In this document: in pieces, positions 1 to 7,685 of the stretch | Layout of the letters: the number at the start of each line of letters is the position of its first letter | Numbering within the stretch: position 1 is the stretch's first letter | Made by a program: the position numbers and the translations under genes | Assembly: GCA_945903545.1 (NCBI GenBank) | Contig: CAMDOO010000027.1 | Coordinates: forward strand, 1 to 38,635 | Length of the DNA stretch: 38,635 nt | Direction of reading: 5' to 3' | Origin: Opitutus sp. GAS368 | Lineage (GTDB): Bacteria > Verrucomicrobiota > Verrucomicrobiia > Opitutales > Opitutaceae | Notes under the pieces: model-generated | Seen by the model: the letters and a program-made list of their open reading frames with translations, nothing else | Told to the model about the DNA's origin: nothing | Databases searched by the model: none

Positions 1-2931
1 GCCCATCACGCTAGGCGCCGCGGCCCCGGCAGGGCCACCGCCGCCGCCGCGGGCGCCACCACCGCCGCCGCGGCCACCGCCGCCACCACCGCGGGCGCCA
101 CCGCGACCGCCGGGTGCAGCGGTCAGCTCGGCCTTGTAAGTCGCGAGCAGCTGCAGCTTGGCCTCGGGCGTGTCGCGGACCTCGCCCCAGATTTCACCCA
201 GGCGCTTGGTCAGGGTGGCATCGTTGAGGCTGCGGATCTGCCGGGCGTCGGACGCCGAGACATCGGCGTGCTTGATTTTGCCAGCCGCCAGCGCGTCGAG
301 GAGATTGCCGGCAAAGGCGGGGCGGGAAGCCAAGGCCGCGATCAGCTGCGGAAGGTCCGCCGCCGCGAACTTGGGGTAGGCGGCAACGAGCATCGGGCCG
401 ATCGCCGGGTCGTTGAAACTGGCGAGCGCGGTCGCCGCAATCGCATTGGCGGAGGGCACCTCAAGCATTTGTTGGGAGACCTGGCGCAGGTCGGCGGCGC
501 GGGCGGAGAGCAGCGACTGCAGGGCCGCCTTGCGCGCCTCGGGCGTGGCCGCCGCATCGAGGGCGATGCGCTTGGCCTCGGCCAGCGCGCGGGTGCTGCC
601 GAGCACCACGTCGAGGCTGCGGACCTTGGCGACCAGCTCGGCATTGGCCGAGGCGTGGACCTTGTTGGAGAACGTGTCCCACGCCACGGGGAGGGTCAGG
701 CCCTGCTGCCCCTGGAGGCCCTGGGTCAGGCCGTCCACGATGTCGGACTGGTAGGTCTCGTCCCGGTTGGTGGCCGCGACAATGAGTTCGTTGACCGGGC
801 CCGGGCTGGTCTTGATGTCCTCCGCGAGGCGGCGGGCGATGTACTTGCTCGTCGCACGCAGCTCGCTCTTGGTGCCGAGCGAGGAAAGCGCGGAGGGATT
901 GACCTGCCCGAGCGGGATCAGGGCATACCAGGTCATGAGGGGCAGGTTCTTGTCGGTCGCATCCTCCTTGTGGGAGAGCAGCCCGGCGGCCACGGCGGGA
1001 CGCAGGTTGAAGGGCATGCGCTGCATCGTCGACGCGAGGACGAGGCGGACGAGGCTCGAGGGATCCTGCGCCGCCATCCGGTTGAATTCCGCGACGACCG
1101 CCGATGAAGGAGCGACCTCGGGACCGCCCACCACGACGGCCGGACGCTGCTGGATGAAGACCGCGCCGCCACCGCCACGACCGGTGGCGCCGGCCACGTT
1201 GTCCGTGGTGTGCAGCGCATCGATCGGCCAGTTCTGCGTCAGCAGGCGGATGCCCCAGACGCGCATGTGCTCGTCGGATGATTTGAGCAGTGGCAGGAGG
1301 AAGGCCTCGTCGGTCCCGCCGACGACATAGAGTGTCCAGAGGGAGCGCAGCTTGCGGGCCACGTCGGCCTCACGGTTGAACTGGTCGCGCAGCAATTGCT
1401 TCGCGTTGCCGATGCCGCGGCCGTCCACCAGGCGGTTGGAGAATTCCTGCCGCGCCATGCGGGGGAACCACTCGTTGGCATGCGTGTTGAGGGCCACGAG
1501 TTGCTCGCCTGTCATCGCATACAGGTTGCTCCCGGAACTCGGCTTGGCGTCGCCGTAGGTGATCTTGTAGATGCGTCCGCTCAGGCGGTTCTCGCCGGTG
1601 CGGTTGTGATAATCACCGGTATCGGTCCAGTCGCTGATGAACACGCCGCCGTCGGGTCCATAGACGATGTCCATACCGCGGAACCACGGGTCGGGGATCT
1701 CGAAGAGATCGGGTTCGGGCGCGCGCTTGGCGACATAACCGGAGCCGCTGCGCTCGAGATCCTGAACCACGGTGCGGTGGCCGAAAAGGTTGATCGCAAA
1801 CATCCGGTCGCGGTAGTCGGCCGGCCAGTTGTCACCCTGGTAGATCATCATGCCGACCATGGCGTGGCCGTTGTTCCAAGGACCGGCGGCCCAGGTCGGA
1901 ACCGCACCGGGGGCGGCCCCCCGACCACCGGCTGCCGGGACTGCCGCCGCAGCGTCCGCCGCCGGGGCCGCGCCACCACGCGGGGCCGCGGCCGCACCGC
2001 CACCGGCACCGCCGGCCGCTGCGCCTCGTCCACCACCGCGAGCGCCGCCCGCGGTGCGGAAATCGAAGTTGCCGATCTGGTCGATCAGTTCGTAGGCCTT
2101 CTGGTTCGGCTCGGCCGAGCTGCTGACGAATTTCGCGCCGGGCATCGAGTACCAGAACGGGCCCACGATCGTGGAGTCGAAGAAATGCTCGCCATACTTG
2201 TCCCAGTCCTGGCCCCACGGGTTCACCGTGCCGGAAGCGAGCGCCTCGAAGACCCTGGTCTGGGGATGAAAACGGAAAAGCGAGCCATGCAGGCGAGCCC
2301 GCTGCGACGAAGGGGTTCCGGGGGGACCGACCATCTGCAGGTGGGCGTGGCCGGTGCGGCCGTAGATCCAGCCGTCGATGCCGTATTCCAGGCCGTTCGC
2401 GCTCGTGTGCATGTTGCCGCCGGTGGCATTAAAACCGTCGTACACCACCTCGGCGGGACCGTCGGGCACGCCATCGGCGTTGCGGTCGGCGATGAAAAGG
2501 ATCTGCGGCGAGGCCATGACCCAGACGCCGCCGTTGCCGAGCGCGAAGCCCATCAGGTTCTTGATGTCATCAGTGAACACCTTGCGGGAGGTGAGCTTGG
2601 AGCCGCCGTCGGCACCTTCCAGAATCACGATCCGGTCGCGGTAGTCATCGACGAAGCGATCGCTGTCCATCGTGTAGTTCTCGGCCACCCACATCCGGCC
2701 GCGGGTGTCCCACGTCAGCTGGATCGCATTCTGCACGTCGGGCTCGGAGGCGAAGACGCTGGCCTTGAAGCCGGCCGGAACGCTCTTGATCTGCGCGAGG
2801 GCCTCGGCCGCCGTCAACGGGGGCGCCTCGGTGCCGTTGTTCACGCTGTTGGTGTTGCGGAGGAGCGGGAACTCGGCCGCGGCGCCGTGCAGGGTGGCGG
2901 CGCAGCACAATAACAGGAAAGTACGTTTCAT
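1..2931 (-). CDS. PVC-type membrane-bound dehydrogenase / heme-binding protein, 3'-truncated by window edge
   Basis: An open frame of 977 codons runs without a stop to base 1, so the C-terminus lies outside. It starts at ATG 2931 with a clear Sec signal peptide (MKRTFLLLCCAATLHGAAA). The next ~450 residues look like the soluble beta-propeller (Neff-type) dehydrogenase domain common in Planctomycetes and Verrucomicrobia, with WVAENYTMDSDRF-type and GPDGGVFISDWTDTGDYHNR segments. A HEAT-like helical region follows (about residues 480-930). In this family a C-terminal cytochrome c domain with one CxxCH usually comes next; it is not in view. Three G/A/R-rich low-complexity stretches are unusual: residues ~292-346 (inside the propeller), ~577-589, and ~938-977 at the edge. 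Probably secreted, oxidising a sugar-like substrate; the substrate cannot be inferred. It is divergent from the LysR-type gene at 3071. Confidence 0.8.
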   Translation of the reverse strand, partial: MKRTFLLLCCAATLHGAAAEFPLLRNTNSVNNGTEAPPLTAAEALAQIKSVPAGFKASVFASEPDVQNAIQLTWDTRGRMWVAENYTMDSDRFVDDYRDRIVILEGADGGSKLTSRKVFTDDIKNLMGFALGNGGVWVMASPQILFIADRNADGVPDGPAEVVYDGFNATGGNMHTSANGLEYGIDGWIYGRTGHAHLQMVGPPGTPSSQRARLHGSLFRFHPQTRVFEALASGTVNPWGQDWDKYGEHFFDSTIVGPFWYSMPGAKFVSSSAEPNQKAYELIDQIGNFDFRTAGGARGGGRGAAAGGAGGGAAAAPRGGAAPAADAAAAVPAAGGRGAAPGAVPTWAAGPWNNGHAMVGMMIYQGDNWPADYRDRMFAINLFGHRTVVQDLERSGSGYVAKRAPEPDLFEIPDPWFRGMDIVYGPDGGVFISDWTDTGDYHNRTGENRLSGRIYKITYGDAKPSSGSNLYAMTGEQLVALNTHANEWFPRMARQEFSNRLVDGRGIGNAKQLLRDQFNREADVARKLRSLWTLYVVGGTDEAFLLPLLKSSDEHMRVWGIRLLTQNWPIDALHTTDNVAGATGRGGGGAVFIQQRPAVVVGGPEVAPSSAVVAEFNRMAAQDPSSLVRLVLASTMQRMPFNLRPAVAAGLLSHKEDATDKNLPLMTWYALIPLGQVNPSALSSLGTKSELRATSKYIARRLAEDIKTSPGPVNELIVAATNRDETYQSDIVDGLTQGLQGQQGLTLPVAWDTFSNKVHASANAELVAKVRSLDVVLGSTRALAEAKRIALDAAATPEARKAALQSLLSARAADLRQVSQQMLEVPSANAIAATALASFNDPAIGPMLVAAYPKFAAADLPQLIAALASRPAFAGNLLDALAAGKIKHADVSASDARQIRSLNDATLTKRLGEIWGEVRDTPEAKLQLLATYKAELTAAPGGRGGARGGGGGGRGGGGGARGGGGGPAGAAAPSVMG

Positions 2932-3055
2932 GGGGAATGTCTCGGGACTGGGGGTGAAAACACGGACGGCAAAGCCAACCGCCTGATCGGACTCTCCGGA
3001 GCCTCCCCTCGTAAAGCGCATTGTGAGATTGCAACCACGCGAAGAGTGCATCACC

Positions 3056-3073
3056 CATGATTTATCAGTCATG
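3056..3073. promoter_or_regulatory. Possible LysR-type operator in divergent intergenic region
   Basis: The 139-bp gap between the PVC dehydrogenase (start 2931) and the LysR-type gene (start 3071) holds an inverted repeat CATGA-N8-TCATG. It contains the smaller palindrome TGATTTATCA at 3058-3067. The arms match the T-N11-A spacing typical of LysR-family sites, but the repeat overlaps the regulator's own start codon, which would suit autorepression. A second candidate, TTG-N8-CAA, lies at 3021-3034. Neither is proved. Confidence 0.3.
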
Positions 3074-3979
3074 TTTGAATCGCTTTTCTCCCGTCGCGGA
3101 CTGTCCCTCGATCGATTGCGCGCCCTGCTTGAAGTGCATGACGCTGGCAGCATCTCCCACGCGGTCCCCGGAAACCCCGTGCGCCACAGCCAGTACAGTC
3201 GTCAGCTGCGCGAGCTCTCCGAGTTTTTTGGCTCCGAGATGGCGGAGCGCCGTGGCAAGTTCGTGAAGCTCACGGCCAACGGCACCAGCCTCGCCGAAAT
3301 CTCCCGCGAATACCTGCGGGCCTTGGAGGATTTCACCGGGGCCTGCCGCGGCGAGCACGACCATTTCACGATCGCGGCGGGCGACAGCCTGATGCAGTGG
3401 CTGATCATTCCCCGCCTTGGTGCGCTGCTGCAGCAACTGCCCAAGGTCCGGTTCGCCACCGAGAGCTCCCGCACCGACAACATCATCCAGGATCTTTCCA
3501 ACCTGCGGGTGGATTTCGGCCTCGTCCGCAAGAATGCGCTGATTCCCGGCCTGCAGGCGGCGGATCTGGGCGTCCTCAGCTATGTGGCGGTGGTCCCCAA
3601 GGCCCTCGTCTCCAAGGGGCGAAGCCCTTCCCTCGCCCAAGCGTTCCAGCTGCCGCTGGCGATCCAGACGACCGACGGCCAATTCGGAAAACAGCTCTTC
3701 GACATCGCCTGCACCTTTGCCCCGGCGTTCGAGCCGGCCCTCGCCTGCCAGTCGTTCCCGCAAACCCTGGCCGCCGTGCGCTCGGGCCGGTTTGCGGCCG
3801 TACTCCCGGAACTGGCCGCGGCGGAGTTGCCCCCGGCATCGGTCTACAAGGTCACCGGCGAACCATTGGAGCAATTGAGCCGCGAATATGTGCTCGTCTG
3901 GAACCGCCGCATGATCGGCGTCCGCCCCCTCGCCGCCTCCGTCGCCGACAAGATGGTAACGACGATGTGCCTGACGTGA
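3071..3979 (+). CDS. LysR-type transcriptional regulator
   Basis: A 302-residue protein. The first ~65 residues form a winged helix-turn-helix (LSLDRLRALLEVHDAGSISH, then YSRQLRELSEFFG and a 'KLTANG' wing). An alpha/beta effector domain follows (FTIAAGDSLMQWLIIPRLGALL and later), as in LysR regulators. The HTH is less canonical than usual ('SISHAVPGNPVRHSQYSRQL'), so it is a divergent member. The start was set at ATG 3071 because the upstream GTG/ATG extension (3023) adds sequence with no family match. It is divergent from the PVC-type dehydrogenase, the classic LysR arrangement, so that gene is the obvious candidate target. This is inference from position only. Confidence 0.8.
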   Translation: MFESLFSRRGLSLDRLRALLEVHDAGSISHAVPGNPVRHSQYSRQLRELSEFFGSEMAERRGKFVKLTANGTSLAEISREYLRALEDFTGACRGEHDHFTIAAGDSLMQWLIIPRLGALLQQLPKVRFATESSRTDNIIQDLSNLRVDFGLVRKNALIPGLQAADLGVLSYVAVVPKALVSKGRSPSLAQAFQLPLAIQTTDGQFGKQLFDIACTFAPAFEPALACQSFPQTLAAVRSGRFAAVLPELAAAELPPASVYKVTGEPLEQLSREYVLVWNRRMIGVRPLAASVADKMVTTMCLT

Positions 3980-4010
3980 TCACGGGCACGAGCGGGCGGT
4001 AAAAAGCCGG

Positions 4011-4046
4011 TCGGAGGGTGGGTCCGCCTTCGCCAAGGCTCCGGCG
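4011..4046. repeat. REP-like GC-rich stem-loop between LysR gene and tRNA-Phe
   Basis: Between the LysR stop (3979) and the tRNA 3' end the sequence holds a compact hairpin: GCCTT (4026-4030), loop CGCC, AAGGC (4035-4039). Outer CGCC/GGCG bases can extend it, and a G-rich lead-in precedes it. The look is that of a dispersed REP-type element, but copy number cannot be seen from one window. Confidence 0.35.
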
Positions 4047-4049
4047 AGA

Positions 4050-4076
4050 CACTTTCTTTCCGCTTCGGAATGAAAG

Positions 4077-4078
<2 letters not shown>
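4050..4078 (-). terminator. Stem-loop at the tRNA-Phe 3' end
   Basis: A 13-bp stem with a single T.T mismatch (CACTTTC, T, TTCCG / CGGAA, T, GAAAGTG) and a 3-nt loop lies immediately downstream of tRNA-Phe on its strand. It overlaps the last two bases of the encoded CCA. There is no U-tract, so it may be a processing or 3'-protection hairpin rather than a classical intrinsic terminator. Confidence 0.45.
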
Positions 4079-4152
<74 letters not shown>

Positions 4153-4330
4153 CCAAGAAAGAGGGTCAGAAGAAAGGGCGCCGCGGGGTGGCGTCAACGG
4201 GAATTTCGGACGCCATCCATGATGGGATGAAGTCCGATTCAAACCAGCGCTTTGCCCGACCGTCACCCTTCCGCCGGTCCCGTCAACCGCGCTGGACAAC
4301 CTCCCCGGGCCCGCCCAGTTCAATGCTGCC

Positions 4331-5812
4331 ATGGCGAAACCGCCGAGAACCCCGCGCATGTCGAAGAAGGCCTACGAGGTCCGCGTGGCCGCCGTGCGGG
4401 CCGAGCTCGTCCAGATGCAAGTCGAGCTCAAGTCGGCCCCGTTTCCCCTCCTGCTGGTGATCTCCGGCGAGGAGGGATCGGGCAAGGGCGAGGTCGTCAA
4501 CATCCTCAACGCCTGGCTCGACCCGCGCGGCGTGGAGACCTTTTCCTTCCACAATCCGACCGACGAGGAAAGGGAGCGCCCGGCGATGTGGCGCTACTGG
4601 CGCTGCCTGCCCCCCCGCGGTCGGATGGGCATCTACGCCGGATCCTGGTACACTGAGGCCTTGCGCGACGTCCCCCGCAGCCGGCCCGAGCAGGCGGAAT
4701 TCGGCGAGCAGCTGAAACGCATCGCCCATTTCGAGCAACTTCTGGCCGCCGACCACGCCCTGATCGTCAAATGCTGGTTGCGGCTCCGCAAGGATGAGCA
4801 GCGCGAGCGCCTCCGCGAGCTGAGTTCCGACCCGCGCACGGCCTGGCGGGTCTCACCCGGGGACTGGGAAAGCCACGCCGATTACAAGCACCTCGACAAA
4901 CTTGCCACCCGCCTCCGCCAAGTCACGGACCGCGCGGGCGCCCCGTGGCATGTCATCCCTGCCGGCGAAACCCGTGCCCGCAATCTCGCGGTCGCCGAGC
5001 AACTGCTCGCCAGCTTTCGCGCCCACCGCCAGCGGCACGACCTGCCCCGGCCGGCCACCCGTCCGGGCCGAACCATCGCACTGCGCCCCGGGGGCCTGCG
5101 TCGCCTCCAACGCCTGCGACTCGACCGCACACTGTCCGATTCCGACTACGAGCAGCAGCGCGACGCCTGGCTGGGCCGGCTCAATGCGCTCGTCCGCGAG
5201 GCCTCCGCCCGCCAGCGTTCCATCGTGTGGGTCTTCGAGGGCTGGGACGCGGCCGGCAAGGGCGGTGCGATCCGCCGGCTGACCGATGCCATCGACGCCC
5301 GCGATTACCGCGTGATCCCGGTGGCGCGCCCGACCGATGAGGAAGCCGCCCACCATTACCTCTGGCGCTTCTGGCGGCACGTGCCCCGCGCCGGCATGGT
5401 GACAATCTACGACCGCTCCTGGTACGGCCGGGTGCTGGTCGAGCGCCTGGAGGGTTTCGCCCAACCGGGCGCGTGGCGGCGCGCCTATGCCGAGATCAAT
5501 GACTTCGAGTCGCAGCTCACCGGGCACGGCATCATCGTGCTCAAATTCTGGCTCCACTTGAGCAAGGCGGAACAATTGCGCCGGTTCCGCGACCGGGAGG
5601 AAACGGAGTACAAACAGCACAAGATCAACGCGGAGGACTGGCGCAACCGCCGGAAGTGGGAAGGCTACGAGATCGCCGTCGGCGACATGCTCGCGCTCAC
5701 CAGCCGCCCGCAGGCACCCTGGCAGCTGATTCCCGCCAACAACAAACGCCATGCCCGGCTGGAGATCATCCGCTCGTCCTGCCGCCTGATCGAATCGGTG
5801 CTGGGTGATTGA
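4331..5812 (+). CDS. pap: Two-domain PPK2-family polyphosphate:AMP phosphotransferase
   Basis: A 493-residue tandem PPK2 protein. Enzymes with this architecture use polyphosphate to phosphorylate AMP to ADP in the cytosol, linking polyP stores to adenylate charge. Domain 1 (about 15-235) has a P-loop GEEGSGKG with K52. Domain 2 (about 285-490) has GWDAAGKGG and the lid/Walker-B signature DRSWYGRVLVER. In domain 1 the matching Walker-B position reads AGSWYTEAL, so the Asp/Arg pair is lost; domain 2 is therefore probably the catalytic one, as described for other tandem PPK2 proteins. The start at 4331 is the first good ATG; ATG 4358, at residue 10 (MSKKAYEVR), is an alternative. No clear SD. 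The gene is monocistronic: a hairpin follows its stop at 5830. Confidence 0.9.
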   Translation: MAKPPRTPRMSKKAYEVRVAAVRAELVQMQVELKSAPFPLLLVISGEEGSGKGEVVNILNAWLDPRGVETFSFHNPTDEERERPAMWRYWRCLPPRGRMGIYAGSWYTEALRDVPRSRPEQAEFGEQLKRIAHFEQLLAADHALIVKCWLRLRKDEQRERLRELSSDPRTAWRVSPGDWESHADYKHLDKLATRLRQVTDRAGAPWHVIPAGETRARNLAVAEQLLASFRAHRQRHDLPRPATRPGRTIALRPGGLRRLQRLRLDRTLSDSDYEQQRDAWLGRLNALVREASARQRSIVWVFEGWDAAGKGGAIRRLTDAIDARDYRVIPVARPTDEEAAHHYLWRFWRHVPRAGMVTIYDRSWYGRVLVERLEGFAQPGAWRRAYAEINDFESQLTGHGIIVLKFWLHLSKAEQLRRFRDREETEYKQHKINAEDWRNRRKWEGYEIAVGDMLALTSRPQAPWQLIPANNKRHARLEIIRSSCRLIESVLGD

Positions 5813-5829
5813 GGCGCCGGCCAAGGTTC

Positions 5830-5845
5830 CCTGCACGCTTGCAGG
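5830..5845 (+). terminator. Short perfect hairpin after the PPK2 gene
   Basis: CCTGCA, loop CGCT, TGCAGG: a perfect 6-bp stem 18 bases past the PPK2 stop and 30 bases before the TsaB-like start. No T-run follows, so terminator activity is uncertain. Confidence 0.3.
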
Positions 5846-5875
5846 ACCGACGTTCCAGCCGTTTTGTGGCCGACG

Positions 5876-6514
5876 ATGCCTAGCCTCCGCGAGATTGTCT
5901 CCGCCCACGGGCACCTGTTGCTGCTCGACGCGGTGTCGGAGCGGATCCAGGTCGGACGGTGGACGGCGGACGGGGAACGGTGGGCGGAATCGACCGAGGA
6001 GGCCGGTCTGGGACTTTTTCGCTGCCTCGATGAGCTCAGCATGGACGTGGCCGCGGTGCAGGCCTTCGCTTTTTGTGAGGGCCCGGGTTCGATTCTCGGC
6101 ATTCGCACCGCGGCCATGGCGATCCGCACCTGGCTCGCCCTCGCTCCCCGACCCTGCTTCCGCTACCAGAGCCTGGCGGTGGTGTCCGCCGGGGTGGGTG
6201 ATCCTTCATTCAGCATCGTGGCCGATGCGCGCCGGGAAAACTGGCATGTCTTCCGTCCCGGCTCACCTCTGCGCCGGGTGCCCCGGGCTGAGCTCACCGG
6301 TCCTTGCGTCATGCCGGAGGGTTTCCGGAGTTGGTCGGCGGCGCCGGACGGGATGATGACCCGGCCCTACCGCCTGCGGGACTTGTTTGCCCGGCCCGAG
6401 GTCGCCGGCGCCGACCTTTTCAGTCTGACCGACGCCCCCGATGCCTTCCTGCACGAGGAACCGGAGTACGTCACTTGGACACCGCAAATCCACCGGGCCC
6501 CCGTCACCCCATGA
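5876..6514 (+). CDS. tsaB: TsaB-like tRNA threonylcarbamoyladenosine biosynthesis partner (ASKHA fold)
   Basis: A 212-residue protein with the TsaB hallmark FCEGPGSILGIRTAAMAI (canonical GPGSFTGLR-type loop). It is followed by the SLAVVSAG and IVADARRENWHVF segments that correspond to TsaB 'SLEALA' and 'DARMGEVY'. TsaB pairs with TsaD in the t6A37 modification of ANN-decoding tRNAs and has no peptidase activity of its own. The protein is diverged, so the assignment is by motif and length. ATG 5876 is preferred over a TTG at 5864 in the same frame. Its stop overlaps the alr start by 4 bases (ATGA), implying translational coupling. Confidence 0.7.
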   Translation: MPSLREIVSAHGHLLLLDAVSERIQVGRWTADGERWAESTEEAGLGLFRCLDELSMDVAAVQAFAFCEGPGSILGIRTAAMAIRTWLALAPRPCFRYQSLAVVSAGVGDPSFSIVADARRENWHVFRPGSPLRRVPRAELTGPCVMPEGFRSWSAAPDGMMTRPYRLRDLFARPEVAGADLFSLTDAPDAFLHEEPEYVTWTPQIHRAPVTP

Positions 6515-7662
6515 GCGTGCCGACCCATTCCCTGCCATTGCGCTGCTGGGCCGAGATCGATCTCGCCGCGCTTGAGCGCAACCTGCGGCTCATCCGCGCC
6601 TCCCTGCCCGCCCACATGCGCTATGTGGCGGTCGTGAAGGCCGACGCCTACGGCCACGGCCTGCACCATGTCGCGGCCCGTCTGATGCACGGCGGAGCCG
6701 ACCTCTTCGCCGTCGCCAACGTGGGCGAGGCGGCTGCGCTCCGGGAGCTGGGACCCGGCTGGCCCATCCTGTTGCTGAGTCCCCTGCTCCCCGAGGAGGA
6801 CCGCTTCCTCGCCGACTACGACCTGTCGGCCACGGTGTCGTCGGCCGACGAGGTGCAGCGTCTCGACGCCGCGGGCCGCGCGGCGGGCCGGAAGATTTCG
6901 GTGCATCTGAAGATCGACACGGGCATGGGCCGCCTCGGCGTCTGGCATGAGGAGGCACCGCAACTGCATGCCTCCATTGCGGCCGCTCCGTATCTCCAGC
7001 TTGCCGGCGTGTTCACGCATTTCGCGAGTCCCGACGAGGATGCCGCCTTCACGGCACAACAGCGCCAGCGGTTCCTGGCCGCGCTCGACCGCTGTCCCGG
7101 CCTCCGTCCGGCGGAGCTGTTTGTCCACGCCGACAACAGCGCAGGGATCGAGACCATGCCCGGGGCCAGTCCGTTTAACGCGGTGCGCGTCGGCCTGCTC
7201 CAGTTCGGCATCCTGCCCCACCAGCATTCCCTGCTCGCCCAGGTCCAGACCGAGCCCGTCTTCAGCTTCCGCACGCGGGTGGGACTCGTGAAGCGCCTGC
7301 CGGCCGGCTCCACGGTCAGCTACGGTCGCACGCGCACCCTCACCCGCCCCACCACGATCGCGGTCCTCTGCGGCGGCTACGCCGACGGTATTCCGCGGGC
7401 AGCCAGCAACCGTGCGCAGGTGCTGATCCATGGCCGGCGCTGTCCGGTGCTCGGTCGCGTGACCATGGACCAGACCATCGTCGATGTGACGGATGTGCCC
7501 GCGGTCGCCTGCGGCGACGAGGTGGTGCTGGTCGGTCGGCAGGACGGCGCCGAGATCACGATCACCGAATTCAGCCGCAACGCCGACACCATCCCGTGGG
7601 AAACGCTCTGTTCCGTCACGAAGCGCGTGCCGCGCATCTATCGCACGTCGCTGGGCGTGTGA
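6511..7662 (+). CDS. alr: Alanine racemase
   Basis: A 383-residue PLP enzyme interconverting L- and D-alanine for peptidoglycan. The PLP-lysine motif VVKADAYGHG is present with K43, and the catalytic tyrosine lies in VSYGRTRTL (Y272). Other family blocks are LKIDTGMGRLG, GVFTHFASPDE, NSAGIETMP and MDQTIVDVTDVP. Length is typical. The start at ATG 6511 lies within the ATGA overlap with the TsaB-like gene; the longer upstream frame is only read-through of the TsaB frame and was rejected. It is convergent with the AsmA-like gene, with 23 bases between stops. Confidence 0.95.
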   Translation: MSVPTHSLPLRCWAEIDLAALERNLRLIRASLPAHMRYVAVVKADAYGHGLHHVAARLMHGGADLFAVANVGEAAALRELGPGWPILLLSPLLPEEDRFLADYDLSATVSSADEVQRLDAAGRAAGRKISVHLKIDTGMGRLGVWHEEAPQLHASIAAAPYLQLAGVFTHFASPDEDAAFTAQQRQRFLAALDRCPGLRPAELFVHADNSAGIETMPGASPFNAVRVGLLQFGILPHQHSLLAQVQTEPVFSFRTRVGLVKRLPAGSTVSYGRTRTLTRPTTIAVLCGGYADGIPRAASNRAQVLIHGRRCPVLGRVTMDQTIVDVTDVPAVACGDEVVLVGRQDGAEITITEFSRNADTIPWETLCSVTKRVPRIYRTSLGV

Positions 7663-7685
7663 TGGGATCGGCTTCCAGCCGAGCC

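Noticed and set aside
1396-2913. 505-residue plus-strand frame opposite the PVC dehydrogenase
   Set aside because: Antisense shadow from high-GC codon bias; the minus strand carries signal peptide and domain motifs.
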